From: Stichopus chloronotus
Lineage: Eukaryota; Echinodermata; Holothuroidea; Aspidochirotida; Stichopodidae
Length of the DNA stretch: 64,000 nucleotides
Assembly (NCBI GenBank): GCA_021234535.1
Contig: CM037850.1
Location: 1,116,001 to 1,180,000 of the forward strand
Direction of reading: 5' to 3'
Shown here: piece after piece, positions 48,601 to 56,128 of the stretch
Position numbering within the stretch: the first letter of the stretch is position 1
Layout: each line of letters begins with the position of its first letter
Notes under the pieces: generated by a model
The model's input: only the letters and a program-made list of their open reading frames with translations
Database searches by the model: none
What the model was told of the DNA's origin: nothing
Program-made: the position numbers and the translations under genes

Positions 48601-50541
48601 AAACTATTTCAGATAATGTCAAACGTCACACAAGTTTTTTCTAATCCTTTTTGTGAGCCATAATGTTGAATACATAAACAGTGTATAGTCAACCCCCATG
48701 ATTCTTCCTGATACACATAACACACTTCCTGATCATTTGTAATTATTTTGAGACTATATGCTATCAGGTCAAAGATTTGTTTGCCCGGAACTGAACTTGT
48801 ATTTGTGTTAAGAATGGATTTGCTGCCTTTGTAACTTCAGATTTATGTCGGTATAAAAACTTGAAGCAAACTTTATCTACACTTCTGGAGAGGGAAGACT
48901 GTGAAAAGCTGGCGACATTTTTTGAACTAACACCAGCTGAAACGGATACAGTTCTTAAAGATTCCAAACCTGGAATCCTACTAGTGAAAATATTGGATGA
49001 AAGAGAGCTCATAACGCCAGACAAAGTGTTCGGATTGTATCAAGGACTGAAAGCTAGTCACCTTGGACGGCATGTCTTGGAGTACATCAATGAATCACAA
49101 AAGGAGAAGGTGAATGACAAAATGAGAATACAAGAGGACAAGAGAGAGGTATGTCATGGATTGATGATTTGGTTCTATTTTATTTAGTGTTACGTTTCAG
49201 ATTTGATGTTTATAATACTTCGCATGTCCATTTTGTTGTTTAAAACACCACTATTCATCTGTGACACTCATTTCTACAGGCTAATAATAGAGAAGACCAG
49301 AGTCATGAAAATCACTCCCAGATGACCAGCAATGTTAAACTGCTAATAGATGAGGGATACAAGAGACTGGATGTACAACTAGCACTGAAGTTGTCATATT
49401 GGGAAGTAGACTTGGGGAGAAAAATATTGATGTTTGTCGAGAATGAACGTGGTAAATATTATTATATATGTTGGAATGTGCAACAATGTCGAAATACTCT
49501 TTAAAGTATGTCTGACACGGATATCTTGTTTTGCATAGACGTCAAGATTTGTCTCAATGACATATTGATCTTCTAAACGCCAGTGTCCAACATTTTAATG
49601 AATAGGATTAAAAGGCAGATAGCCACCTTTAAGTGAGACAGGAAGTTGTATCCTCGGGAAAGTATACACTGAAACTACCAACACAGCTGAAATTTCTTTG
49701 ACTTTGACATATCTTTACCAGAAGGCAATAACAAAAAAAAAAAAAAACACGAAACAATTGATTTAATGTATACCACAAAATAATTAAGTTAATACAATTA
49801 AGTAATGTTTTTTGAGATATTTTTTTTTGCTGTGGTTGGCGATTCTAACAAAGTATTTGGGGAATGTATGGTGATGTATGGCTCACTAGTAAGACTGATG
49901 CCCAAATAAATATGAAATGTTGATGTCATAACAAATTGTTCTCTCATAAAAGTAAGCCAAAAAAGTGTGATGTAACGCTTGTTTTTGTGTATGAATAATG
50001 AATAAAGAACAACAATCTTTTTAGATCTCACATTATAGTACAAGTCATGGAAATATTACTTATCTGATTACAAAATTAAACATGCTGTGTGTACACGAAG
50101 AGTTGAAAGAGACAGTGTTCTTTGTATCCAACGTTTGAGATTAGTTCAATGTAATAGCTGCCGCAACTCTTGACTCTCCGCTGGATGATGCAGTGAGTAC
50201 ATATGTATAAATTAAGTTTCTGTTAAGAAACATGGTCAGTATATGTTATTCAGATGTATTGGACAGTCACAAGATCAAAGAAAACTGCAAATAAGACACT
50301 TCAATGCAAACCTTTCCAAGATCTTTCACTTATATTGGAAAGATTTCAGTTATACTATCAAATATAGTGACAACGATTTAACTATATCCGGTCTTTCTTT
50401 TCCTAACCTGCAGATAAGAAAAAGAAATGGAGTCTAGAGAGAAATTATTCCAGCTGCTTTATGAAAATGAATAATATTCAAATTCAAATCAGTAGATCGA
50501 GTGGTCTTATTGGTCCTCACATATCATTCCAGAAAAGATGA
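36615..50541 (+). CDS. Beta-propeller / DED-like / coiled-coil / ZU5 / UPA / DED-like protein, 14-exon gene model
   Basis: Exons 36615-36634, 37449-38343, 41250-41523, 42712-42935, 43537-43674, 44942-45032, 45679-46164, 46260-46486, 47085-47249, 47823-47975, 48353-48413, 48841-49148, 49280-49451 and 50414-50541 total 3,342 bases: 1,113 residues plus stop, every junction in phase. Approximate layout: propeller 8-305, death-effector-like 314-393, coiled coil 398-517, acidic linker 518-580, ZU5 608-709, UPA-like 711-890, death-effector-like 919-998, tail to 1113. ZU5-UPA pairs form a closed supramodule in ankyrins, UNC5 and PIDD, where UPA restrains a death domain. Here death-effector-like folds flank it. 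No signal peptide or membrane segment is seen, so it is probably cytosolic, and a role in cell-death or immune signalling is inference. I see no His-Phe-Ser triad like the PIDD self-cleavage sites. Start chosen at ATG 36615 (ACAATGG context). Confidence 0.82.
36635..37448 (+). other. Gene 2 first intron with a 16-bp array
   Basis: Opens with GTAAGT and ends TTTTGCTTTCGACATAACAG. Contains four 16-base units of the type GGTTCAATGTTCCCAG at 36950-37013. Confidence 0.6.
36950..37013. repeat. Tandem array, 16-bp unit, 4 copies
   Basis: GGTTCAATGTTCCCAG, GGTTCAATGTTCTCAG, GGTTCGATGCTCCCGA and GGGTCGATGTTCCCCG in a row. Confidence 0.85.
37449..38343 (+). CDS. Gene 2 exon: beta-propeller domain
   Basis: The longest convincing open frame of the window, 298 codons between acceptor GACATAACAG and donor CACCCA|GTAAGT. 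Repeated blades of about 40 residues are visible: VYMDISQDGCRLALSG, SARCMTTTRDGRVYVGLED, YPRDITVNNNKLFICTAFHG, ARRITVSEKNGLIYILWYGE and DSCIIRINDNINRLLVVTM. Strand-turn-strand units with D/N-G/N/K turns fit an NHL/WD-like propeller. Unlike TRIM-NHL proteins there is no RING or B-box in front. A GTTGTTGTTGTT run encodes VVVV near 38155. The stretch 38139-38230 (PGG repeats) is less propeller-like but contains no usable acceptor to be an intron. Confidence 0.85.
38344..41249 (+). other. Gene 2 intron rich in TAGGCCTA-type motifs
   Basis: 2.9 kb. Several AGGCCTAC / TAGGCC / GTAGCCTA motifs cluster at 39311-39680, and an AGCTTAAAGCTCTTAGCTT palindromic patch lies near 39210. No exon or RNA gene recognised. 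Confidence 0.5.
41250..41523 (+). CDS. Gene 2 exon: first death-effector-like domain
   Basis: Acceptor TTCTTTGCAG, donor TTCA|GTAGGT, phase 0 in and 1 out. Encodes SDIINLDNLLKLIELLITNN, then DCQKLLKYFKVPADKVKTIQ, ERDEPSKSLLQHLRESDVIS, AGDISRLLTACNDQGISQVI and DSWINYQKYPF. Six amphipathic helices with a D-C-x-K-L core and L-x-E-x-x-(V/L)-I-x-x-x-D-(I/V) match a death-fold, closest to DED. The RxDL motif of classic DEDs is not present, so CARD/DD-like is possible. Confidence 0.78.
41524..42711 (+). other. Gene 2 intron with a LINE tail
   Basis: Apart from the minus-strand LINE 3' end at 41998-42250, nothing is recognised. The 75-codon frame at 42533-42760 overlaps the next exon in another frame and is not supported. 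Confidence 0.5.
41998..42250 (-). mobile_element. 5'-truncated non-LTR retrotransposon 3' end (minus strand)
   Basis: Read on the minus strand it ends ACAAATAAATTTCAATTCAG then TTCAATTCAA, the AATAAATTNAATTGAATTGAA type of tail common to LINEs of marine invertebrates, preceded by a pyrimidine-rich untranslated stretch. No coding part is left. Sits in a gene 2 intron, opposite to the gene. Confidence 0.6.
42712..42935 (+). CDS. Gene 2 exon: coiled coil, part 1
   Basis: Acceptor GTTTTGCAG, donor CAAAAG|GTACTG. Starts NQKVPLHQLKQLEKQLNDKL and runs through TEEVEHARHELTDKLEEIQN and later RKIMEENQK. Long Glu/Lys/Leu heptads without Pro after the first residues indicate a coiled coil that may oligomerise the protein. 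Phase 1 in, phase 0 out. Confidence 0.8.
42936..43536 (+). other. Gene 2 intron, nothing recognised
   Basis: Plain AT-rich intron with a short A/G-rich patch at 43374-43395. Confidence 0.5.
43537..43674 (+). CDS. Gene 2 exon: coiled coil, part 2
   Basis: Acceptor CTTGGTAG, donor CTTCA|GTACGT. 46 codons: ELEETKSSLRYAKDELVKAH, VKYTKESMALQEALQQTREA, LSKKTS. Continues the heptad pattern of the previous exon. Phase 0 at both ends. A second possible donor (TTAA|GTAAAA at 43660) would break the frame. Confidence 0.78.
43675..44941 (+). other. Gene 2 intron with GGTCA-type repeat
   Basis: Contains GTCATTTGAGGTCAGTAGAG, GAGGGTCACCTGAGGTCATT and TTGAAAGGTCATAATAGGTC at 43975-44250, related to the block at 28990-29450. 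Confidence 0.55.
44942..45032 (+). CDS. Gene 2 exon: acidic linker
   Basis: Acceptor TTTGTGCGCAG, donor GCAG|GTGAGA. Encodes TSIDSIEEEETLPQEEKDTF then ERSEASVALA. Low-complexity, Glu-rich and probably disordered, between coiled coil and ZU5. Phase 0 in, phase 1 out, matching both neighbours. Confidence 0.72.
45033..45678 (+). other. Gene 2 intron, nothing recognised
   Basis: Phase-1 intron before the ZU5 exon. A weak inverted repeat (GAGTATGAGACTTAGAGCAT / AATGTAAGTCTCATGCTCAG) at about 45577-45653. Confidence 0.5.
45679..46164 (+). CDS. Gene 2 exon: acidic stretch and ZU5 domain
   Basis: Acceptor CTTTTTATAG, donor AAAG|GTAATG. The first third is charged and disordered (EPQYDSDEERLIEKIGRERK). 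From EHIINDNGGDITLMGVSLSI onward it is ZU5: G-G-x-(L/I)-T-L-x-G-V-S-L-x-I-P-x-x-A-L, then VIRDPDVFLPGSAQRGRMTP, LIKLEPEGLQLNKPARLIIP and HSAIIPEPDRHSVIIFTG. The E-P-x-G-x-x-(L/F)-x-x-P-(A/V) element is the classic ZU5 signature of ankyrin, ZO-1, UNC5 and PIDD. The best-supported domain of this gene. Confidence 0.9.
46260..46486 (+). CDS. Gene 2 exon: ZU5/UPA junction, UPA-like start
   Basis: Acceptor CGTTCTCAG, donor TACAAG|GTAGGC. Reads GHITWTEENSVGWKLKQETI, SLGINTLSYVLVHLVSEEME, QKHVFRVVPFIDGILDAKDD and VIITVCICKDNDAEYK. A strand of W-x-L/I and a V-x-V-x-x-x-(H) region after ZU5, followed by (R/F)-x-x-P-(F/Y) and I-x-V-C-I-C-x-D, fits the UPA fold that packs on ZU5 in UNC5/PIDD/ankyrin. Phase 1 in, phase 0 out. 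Confidence 0.82.
46487..47084 (+). other. Gene 2 intron, nothing recognised
   Basis: AT-rich phase-0 intron. Confidence 0.5.
47085..47249 (+). CDS. Gene 2 exon: UPA-like, middle
   Basis: Acceptor TTAAATTACAG, donor ACCAAG|GTTTGT (weaker than average). 55 codons, phase 0: LLLHDYMSKLTIRCDTTFQV, CRTLNGENDGESHLRLAMSP and QIDSYCLKEGEAATK. Alternating hydrophobic strands continue the beta-sandwich of the previous exon. Confidence 0.75.
47250..47822 (+). other. Gene 2 intron, nothing recognised
   Basis: AT-rich phase-0 intron. Confidence 0.5.
47823..47975 (+). CDS. Gene 2 exon: UPA-like, C-terminal strands
   Basis: Acceptor TCGTGTAG, donor TCTCAG|GTAATT. 51 codons, phase 0: LVDIDHLCAASRVSLQFRLQ, RKQSGCDEMVDVKLKVSQGQ and KDKIDCIIQSQ. 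V-x-L-x-F-x-L and V-x-V-K-L-K-V strands are consistent with the end of a UPA domain. Confidence 0.75.
47976..48840 (+). other. Gene 2 introns around the short linker exon
   Basis: Two introns of about 0.4 kb flank the exon at 48353-48413; no other feature. Confidence 0.5.
48353..48413 (+). CDS. Gene 2 exon: short linker
   Basis: Acceptor TTTCTTTCAG, donor CAAAG|GTATGT. Encodes VKNILLSRESQRLLNQRFRK plus one base. A basic, helical linker joining UPA to the second death-fold. It fits phase 0 in and phase 1 out. Short, so supported mainly by strong splice sites and frame. Confidence 0.7.
48841..49148 (+). CDS. Gene 2 exon: second death-effector-like domain
   Basis: Acceptor TTTGTAACTTCAG, donor AGAGAG|GTATGT. 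Encodes DLCRYKN, then LKQTLSTLLEREDCEKLATF, FELTPAETDTVLKDSKPGIL, LVKILDERELITPDKVFGLY, QGLKASHLGRHVLEYINESQ, then a charged helix ending DKRE. Hand alignment to the first such domain is gapless over 80 positions with 16 identities, including D-C-x-K-L, F21, T30, P37, L41, L45, E47, I51 and I-N at 76-77. The RxDL motif is again absent. Confidence 0.78.
49280..49451 (+). CDS. Gene 2 last common exon
   Basis: Acceptor TTTCTACAG, donor CGTG|GTAAAT. Encodes ANNREDQSHENHSQMTSNVK, LLIDEGYKRLDVQLALKLSY and WEVDLGRKILMFVENER plus one base. A helical segment after the death-fold; no family recognised. It leaves phase 1, and at least four downstream acceptors accept this phase. Confidence 0.72.
49452..50413 (+). 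other. Gene 2 intron before terminal exon A
   Basis: About 1 kb with an A-run at 49731-49747. Nothing else recognised. Confidence 0.5.
50414..50541 (+). CDS. Gene 2 terminal exon, version A
   Basis: Acceptor CTAACCTGCAG with a good pyrimidine tract. The phase-1 junction gives Asp, then KKKKWSLERNYSSCFMKMNN, IQIQISRSSGLIGPHISFQK, R and TGA. A basic 42-residue tail without a known domain. An AATAAA lies at 51032. It is the nearest compatible terminal exon, so I use it in the main model; a diverged copy lies at 53547. Confidence 0.5.
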
Positions 50542-50575
50542 TGAAAAAGATGTGTCATTCCAATCGTTGCGAGAA
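50414..50575 (+). repeat. Duplicated terminal-exon block, copy 1
   Basis: From the CAG|AT acceptor through GTCTTATTGGTCCTCA to GATGTGTCATTC it resembles 53547-53705 (GTCTCATTGGTCCTCA ... ATTTGTGTCATTC). The similarity includes the splice acceptor. Confidence 0.65.
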
Positions 50576-53330
50576 AGTGTCATGTAGACAGCCACGTGGA
50601 TAGTGTCAATTGTTTCTTCAGTGAATAGCCAAAGACAGATTCTTTTGAACTACATTGGAAGAATTTCCTTTTATGGTACTGCACTATTCAAGATTGTGTT
50701 ACTCTATGCATATTGAGGTTTTCTCGATTGTTTGTTTTTGAAGATTTATATTTAGAAATTCATGATAGGTCTATCATAACTCACTCAGGTCTGCAGTCTG
50801 CAGTTTTTCCATGACATTTATGTATTATCAGTTCGTATAAACGATCGTTTGATAATGTAATGATGTATATAAGATGAGTTATTTACTTGATCATCGACAA
50901 CTTCTACGCATACTTCCCCTTTTAGGACTTAGTTTGCTCAGATGCGATGGACTGCTTGCAAGAAATTATGCTCTCTGTCCATATCGGTTTCATATCTTAA
51001 TCCATTCTCTCCAAGATCAGATACATCCCAGAATAAATTATAATCAGATATTTCAAAATAGACATCGGTAGTGTTTGAATCTCACAGTTCTGCTAACATC
51101 ATACCATTGCTTCTGTAATTTTTCCGTGGCTTATGAACGTATATTCAATTACATATGTTGCATAAGAGTAAAAAGAGTCGTTTGAGCATATCTTTTGAAA
51201 TGTTTTGTGAACAGTCACACCCGAGGGGTGCAAAAAGAACAAAATATATATTAAATTTTGCAACTTTAATTTTATCGCCTTTGGGCTGATTCCCACCAAC
51301 TCGGGACCTATCAATTGCAAGTGAGTTCAGAATCTGGATTTTAATTCAGACACTGACTCCGGCATCGGCAGTGGAACTGAAATGGTCAAATGTCCGGCAT
51401 GTGATTACGTAATTAACATATGACATGAAATTAATTTTACCGTGTTTCGGACAATTTCCATCACCGAAGGGCCTATGAATTATAAGTAACTGCAAATTCT
51501 GGAGTTTTATTAAGATAATGACCCCTCCTAATCGACAGTGAAACCAACAAATTACGAGTAGCAGAAGCAACAAAAGTCGTCTTTGAATCGAAAAAATAAT
51601 CAAACTAAACCAGCACTACTTAAACTCTTTTGTGGGCCTATAATTCAAAGAGAGGTGATGTGTAAGATGATAAACTAATAACAGGTTAGCTGGTATTAAC
51701 AGTAATGTTTCTTATGCAACTACTTTGTCACTGAAATTGTCCATTTGCATTTGTGTTGATACAAAAGGAGTGATTTTAATATCAGTCATTTGAACTTTCA
51801 TTATGATTATGCATATCAAAGAATGAACATTGAGAATATCTGACAAAAAATCATATTACATTTTAAACCATATCCCTATGGGTTAATTTAAAATGATTTT
51901 GAAAGAAAGAGAGACCCATGGTACAAAGAGAGAGAATGCGCGAAAAACTATGCAATGACTATAAGCACATAATTTTTAGTTTTATCATGATCGTTGTCTT
52001 AACTTGTCTTAACTGTAATATGACATTCCTTACGTGAGAAGAGGAGAAGATCTGGACAGGATGATGAAATGGTTTATGTATTATAACACTACTTCATGCA
52101 TTTGTTTTGAAAGAAACATATTTCCCTCCTTCATTTTGTGTAAACAGTGTTCATGAACCTGTTGACTTCAAGCTTTTAACATCGCTAAAGAGTCAGTCAA
52201 AAGATGTTTATGACAATTTTATTTGTCCAAGACATGTCCTTTTCAAGTAATGTGTACTTTGCATGTCAGACATGTGTTTTGGTATCTCTATGAATTACCT
52301 GAGAAGTTTCCCTTTCCTTTATTATTTTCATGGTAATTTGTTCTAAAGGAGAATGATCCCTTGCTTTTGTTAATTCCTTTTATTGATTAACAAGCATTTG
52401 ATTTAGGACAACTGAGAAGTCAGTCTAGCAAACTGTCTCAGGTCAGTATGGTCAGTAAATTCCGGTGAATCTTTTTAAAGTTTCAGGCCTGATTTTGCTA
52501 GTGGTCAATTCTAATGGATATGGGATCCTGGGGCTTTAGCCAGATATTAACGAACAGTAATTGTCATAGGGAATGATTAAAAAGGCTTTGTTTTTTAATG
52601 TTGAGGAAATGAAAGGATTAAAAGACTTTCCAGTTTTAAACTCCCTATTTTCAAAGTACATTTGACTCTGTAATATGTTCAGTTTCTAAAAGAGACATGC
52701 TGCCTTTCTCCCTTGTCTGTGTAAGAATGTGCCAGAGCAAAATATAAAGAACTAACTATGAAACAACTATTCCACAACAAACCTTTACGCTGTGCACTCC
52801 GTTAAAATTTTCAATTGATGTAAAACAGATGTGTCCCACAGGACATGTAGTTTGTATTCGTGAGTGATTACATGGTCATTACTTTTACCCCAAAATATTT
52901 TTTTCAAGTCATTGTTCAATGTCATAGATGTCTTTTTCTTCTTGATTTAATTATGTTACAGTTATAGACCTCTTTTGATTTATCAGTTTTGCAGTTCTTA
53001 CTTGAAAGAAGATTTATTGATTTCTGTGATTAAAGTTAATTATTAGTGAGCATCTTAATAATCTTGATTTGTAATGCATGCTGTACATTGTTTTATCAGT
53101 GGGACAAACATTTGACACCAGCCGAGTGATTTTGAAGATCAATAAAGTTTGAGAAAGGATACCAATGACTTCCCCATCATTTTGTGTTTGCCTACAACTT
53201 TCAGTGCTGGACCGTATGGTTTTAAACCAATTTTGATTGAGAGAAATCAAGGATGATCCTGGAGCAGAAACAGTCATCGACACCACCAAAAATGAATAAA
53301 CATCAGTATGTTGTGTTAAAAGTAATGCTA
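50542..53330. other. 3' flank of terminal exon A, nothing firmly recognised
   Basis: AATAAA at 51032. Short, degenerate internal similarity between 51230-51320 and 51420-51500 on the minus strand (both GG-CC-ATGAATTATAAGT-like). No exon supported. Confidence 0.45.
51032..51037 (+). terminator. Possible polyadenylation signal AATAAA (exon A)
   Basis: First AATAAA about 0.5 kb after the exon A stop. Confidence 0.35.
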
Positions 53331-53530
53331 ATGGGTGTCGATTTTACACCAACCAGACTAAAATCGAAGTTTCACCACCGAGTATTAACTTTACACCCTA
53401 TTTGGTGTAAAAATCTACTCTGAGGATGTGTTGATTTAACACCCTTGGTGTGATCATATACGTACTCCAAAAAGATCACAAATGAATACCCCAGGTTTTA
53501 AATTTAACACCGCGGTTTTTGCTGTGCAGT
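53330..53530. mobile_element. ACACC/GGTGT-rich MITE-like element
   Basis: Repeats of TTTTACACC, TTTACACC...GGTGTAAA, TTAACACC and TTGGTGTGA, including a perfect hairpin TTTACACC-CTATTT-GGTGTAAA at about 53391-53412, and ends AACACCGCGGTTTTTGCTGT. This pattern recurs in small DNA transposons of marine animals. It lies directly upstream of the acceptor of exon B. Confidence 0.5.
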
Positions 53531-53546
53531 CTTTCTGTTCTTGCAG

Positions 53547-53561
53547 ATAAAAAGATGAAAT
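53547..53561 (+). CDS. Gene 2 candidate terminal exon, version B (duplicated)
   Basis: Acceptor TGTTCTTGCAG, then AT AAA AAG ATG AAA TGA: in phase 1 this adds only DKKMK and a stop. The acceptor and about 150 bases downstream resemble version A at 50414, so it is a duplicate of that exon and its untranslated tail, shortened by an early stop. Could be used, or be a decayed copy. Confidence 0.25.
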
Positions 53562-53705
53562 GAAGCCCAGAAAGAAAATATTTCATCTGTGCGATTAGTA
53601 ACTATAATCCTCGAGGTGAAATTCAAAGGCTATGTAGACTATGTCTCATTGGTCCTCATGTTCCTTTCTATCAAAATATGAGAAAGAATATTTGTGTCAT
53701 TCATT
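53547..53705 (+). repeat. Duplicated terminal-exon block, copy 2
   Basis: Partner of 50414-50575, same orientation, about 3.1 kb downstream. More diverged than the R2 pair, so the duplication is older. Confidence 0.65.
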
Positions 53706-53904
53706 GCATGTTAAACGAAATCAAATTATATGCATGATTTCTAAGAAGTGTATTCGTAAAACAGACTACGAAAAAAGAGTATGAAAAGAAACACGTGACG
53801 TATTTCGACTCACGTTTAGCTTATATAGTAATATTTTATTTAGGAGGATTAACAGTAACTGGAAACTCAGTTATCAGAAAATGTGCTGTTAATCTACTCA
53901 CGCA

Positions 53905-53938
53905 TTATTATATTTATTATTATTATTATTATTATATT
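53905..53938. repeat. (ATT)n microsatellite
   Basis: A run of ATT units with one interruption. Confidence 0.9.
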
Positions 53939-54114
53939 TTGGATGCCAAATTGCTTTTTCAATAATGAATATCTCATCATGTTTAAAAATTTTCTCGGAT
54001 GTTTGCAAATAAGAATACACGTGAAAATATCTTTGCATGCAAACTGGATTGTCAAGTAATACGGCATTTTCGTTCTTTGCTGAGCAGCTTCCTATATCCC
54101 ATTTGGCTTTACAG

Positions 54115-54396
54115 ATACAACAGAAACTTTCACAGAGCTGTTAAGGAAGACACCAGAAAAAGGTTGATGTAGAACCGGCTATCCAGCTGGCTAAAATTTT
54201 CCAAATACTGGAAGATCTGATTTCCAGCATTGAGAAGCATAGTCAACCAGTAAACCTGTTGATAGAGAAATATATGGTGTCAGCATCAAATGTCTCTAGC
54301 TTTGAATATGCTCTGACAGAGAGAAGAAATGAACAAGATTTCAGGAAAAGCAATCCAGTAGTACATGCAACAATGTCTCCAGGTGGTGGTAATTGA
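54115..54396 (+). pseudogene. Gene 2 candidate exon, version C, with a one-base frame slip
   Basis: Acceptor GGCTTTACAG in phase 1 starts DTTETFTELLRKTPEKG and then hits TGA at 54165. One frame over, from 54163, a 77-codon frame runs VDVEPAIQLAKIFQILEDLI, SSIEKHSQPVNLLIEKYMVS, ASNVSSFEYALTERRNEQDF and on to TGA at 54394. The two halves look like one helical protein separated by an extra base in the AAAAAGG run at 54156-54163. Either a sequencing or assembly slip or real decay. A donor CCAG|GTGGTG at 54382/54383 would make the repaired exon phase 1-1. Without repair, the AG at 54155-54156 could be an acceptor from the phase-0 exon ending 49148, but it lacks a pyrimidine tract. Confidence 0.5.
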
Positions 54397-54770
54397 ATAC
54401 ATTAATATTTCATTCACTTATAGCAGAGAGCATTGTCTCACGTTAATTTTACTCCTTTTGGAGTGACTCTCTTCTGAAAGTCAAAGTGCAGGAATTGTAC
54501 AGGTATTAAAAGATAAGATGTGTTCTTAAGTAATAACTTGAAAGATCTGAAAAATTTTCATAACAGTATGTGACCGATTTTGATATTCATTATTATTATT
54601 AATGTGCCGAATCTCCTACACACTAAGCTCATCCGTAAATAGCAACTGTTCGTACATACTTGGAAAGCATCCTCAGCTCCTATTGGCCCATTACAGTCCC
54701 TTACCCTGTGATTAATAATGTCTCATTGTGTATATAGGCATATTGCAGTCCTACAGATGCTGCTCAGTTA

Positions 54771-54776
54771 AATAAA
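54771..54776 (+). terminator. Possible polyadenylation signal AATAAA (exon C)
   Basis: About 375 bases after the stop of the shifted exon C frame. Confidence 0.35.
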
Positions 54777-54813
54777 ATTATTTTATTACATGTTCAATAT
54801 AATGGTTTTTGTA

Positions 54814-54985
54814 AGCCATTACCCCAGGTGGATAGAAAAGACATGAAACAAATATTGTTGTCTTATGTTAATATCAGTATGAATTTATTTGTTTCTTAAT
54901 TTATTGATAATTGTGAAAATATGATTGGAAAGTACAACTAAAGTGTATGTGTTTACTTTAGTTGAAATATGAGTCAACTTGAAAT
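54814..54985 (+). repeat. Dispersed repeat family R3, copy 2
   Basis: Partner of 28432-28620, same strand. Both copies lie 3' of a gene on the same strand, so they may come from a duplicated 3' untranslated end or from an element whose tail resembles one. Confidence 0.75.
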
Positions 54986-56128
54986 ATAACAATATATTCT
55001 TCTAAATAAGCCATTGCTTTGGTCGTAGTAACAATATCCCAAGTGTTATTGATAGCATAATGTGTATCTGTGGTGTGCGTCCATGTGTTGTGACACTCAG
55101 AATGTAAGTACAACATCATAAAAAAGGGACGAGAAGCTCGGAAAGTCCCATATTTTGTTCGTAAATGTACCATTTGAATAACCGCGTGGTTAACTGAATA
55201 CAAGTCAAAGTCCATTCAGGTAATAGGGATTCATCCAGATGAGTGGACCTACTTTACACAGTATCTTTAGGGAAATAGTGCGTTTAGAATACACCAACAT
55301 GACATACAAAAGAAAATAGCGGTAATCATTGTTAAACCATTCTGTCTCATCAATAAACATCTACCAAAGCTTCATCTCCTCAAACATTATGCATGTGATG
55401 TGTAATGGAAGATGCATCATTTAAATTTTGAAAAGTTTGGGGAACAAATTAGTGTTGACCAAACAAGTATCTGAATTTCTATCTGTGAGGAGCTTATTTC
55501 TTGAAGAGAACGCAACTGTCCTTTCTTATTTTGAATAATCTGTCATTCTGTCATTCTGTATGGTCGATACTGTGATGAAGTCATATACCTTCAACATAAT
55601 TACATTTAAATCAGAGAGTTTGATACCAGTTATCACATGTGATAGGTTGCAATTCACTGACCATTTTACTCATGTCAAAAGCTCTTCGATATTCTTGGAA
55701 AACTAATAATTTTAAAAATAATTATGCGATGCATAGACAAGCCTGACTTGCGTACCTTGCGTTTATTTGGTCTTACGCCCGCCACATTCTCAGTATAGCA
55801 GAAGGTCAACGTCCCGGTACAAGAGTATTCTGACTCGATCGTTACTTTGTTGAAGTCTTACAAATCCACTGGTTTTATCCAGCTGTATGAGCCATAAACT
55901 TCAGAGACATATAAAAAAGGCGTTATGCTGTCGCTTTCACGTGGATATATTTCCAATCGTTTCCACACAACTACTTTTTTTATCAACTATAGGCCTACCT
56001 CATACGGTTAAAGGTAGATATCCAAACAGCGTTGGCGTAGTAACATTTAAACACATGTAGGTGTGACGAGTAGGTAGATAATACTGCGACACGGATGGTG
56101 GTAATAATATGAACAACCCTTCCATGTG
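54986..56128. other. Intergenic, nothing recognised
   Basis: AT-rich, no repeat array or coding block; one TAGGCCTAC motif at 55991. Confidence 0.45.
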
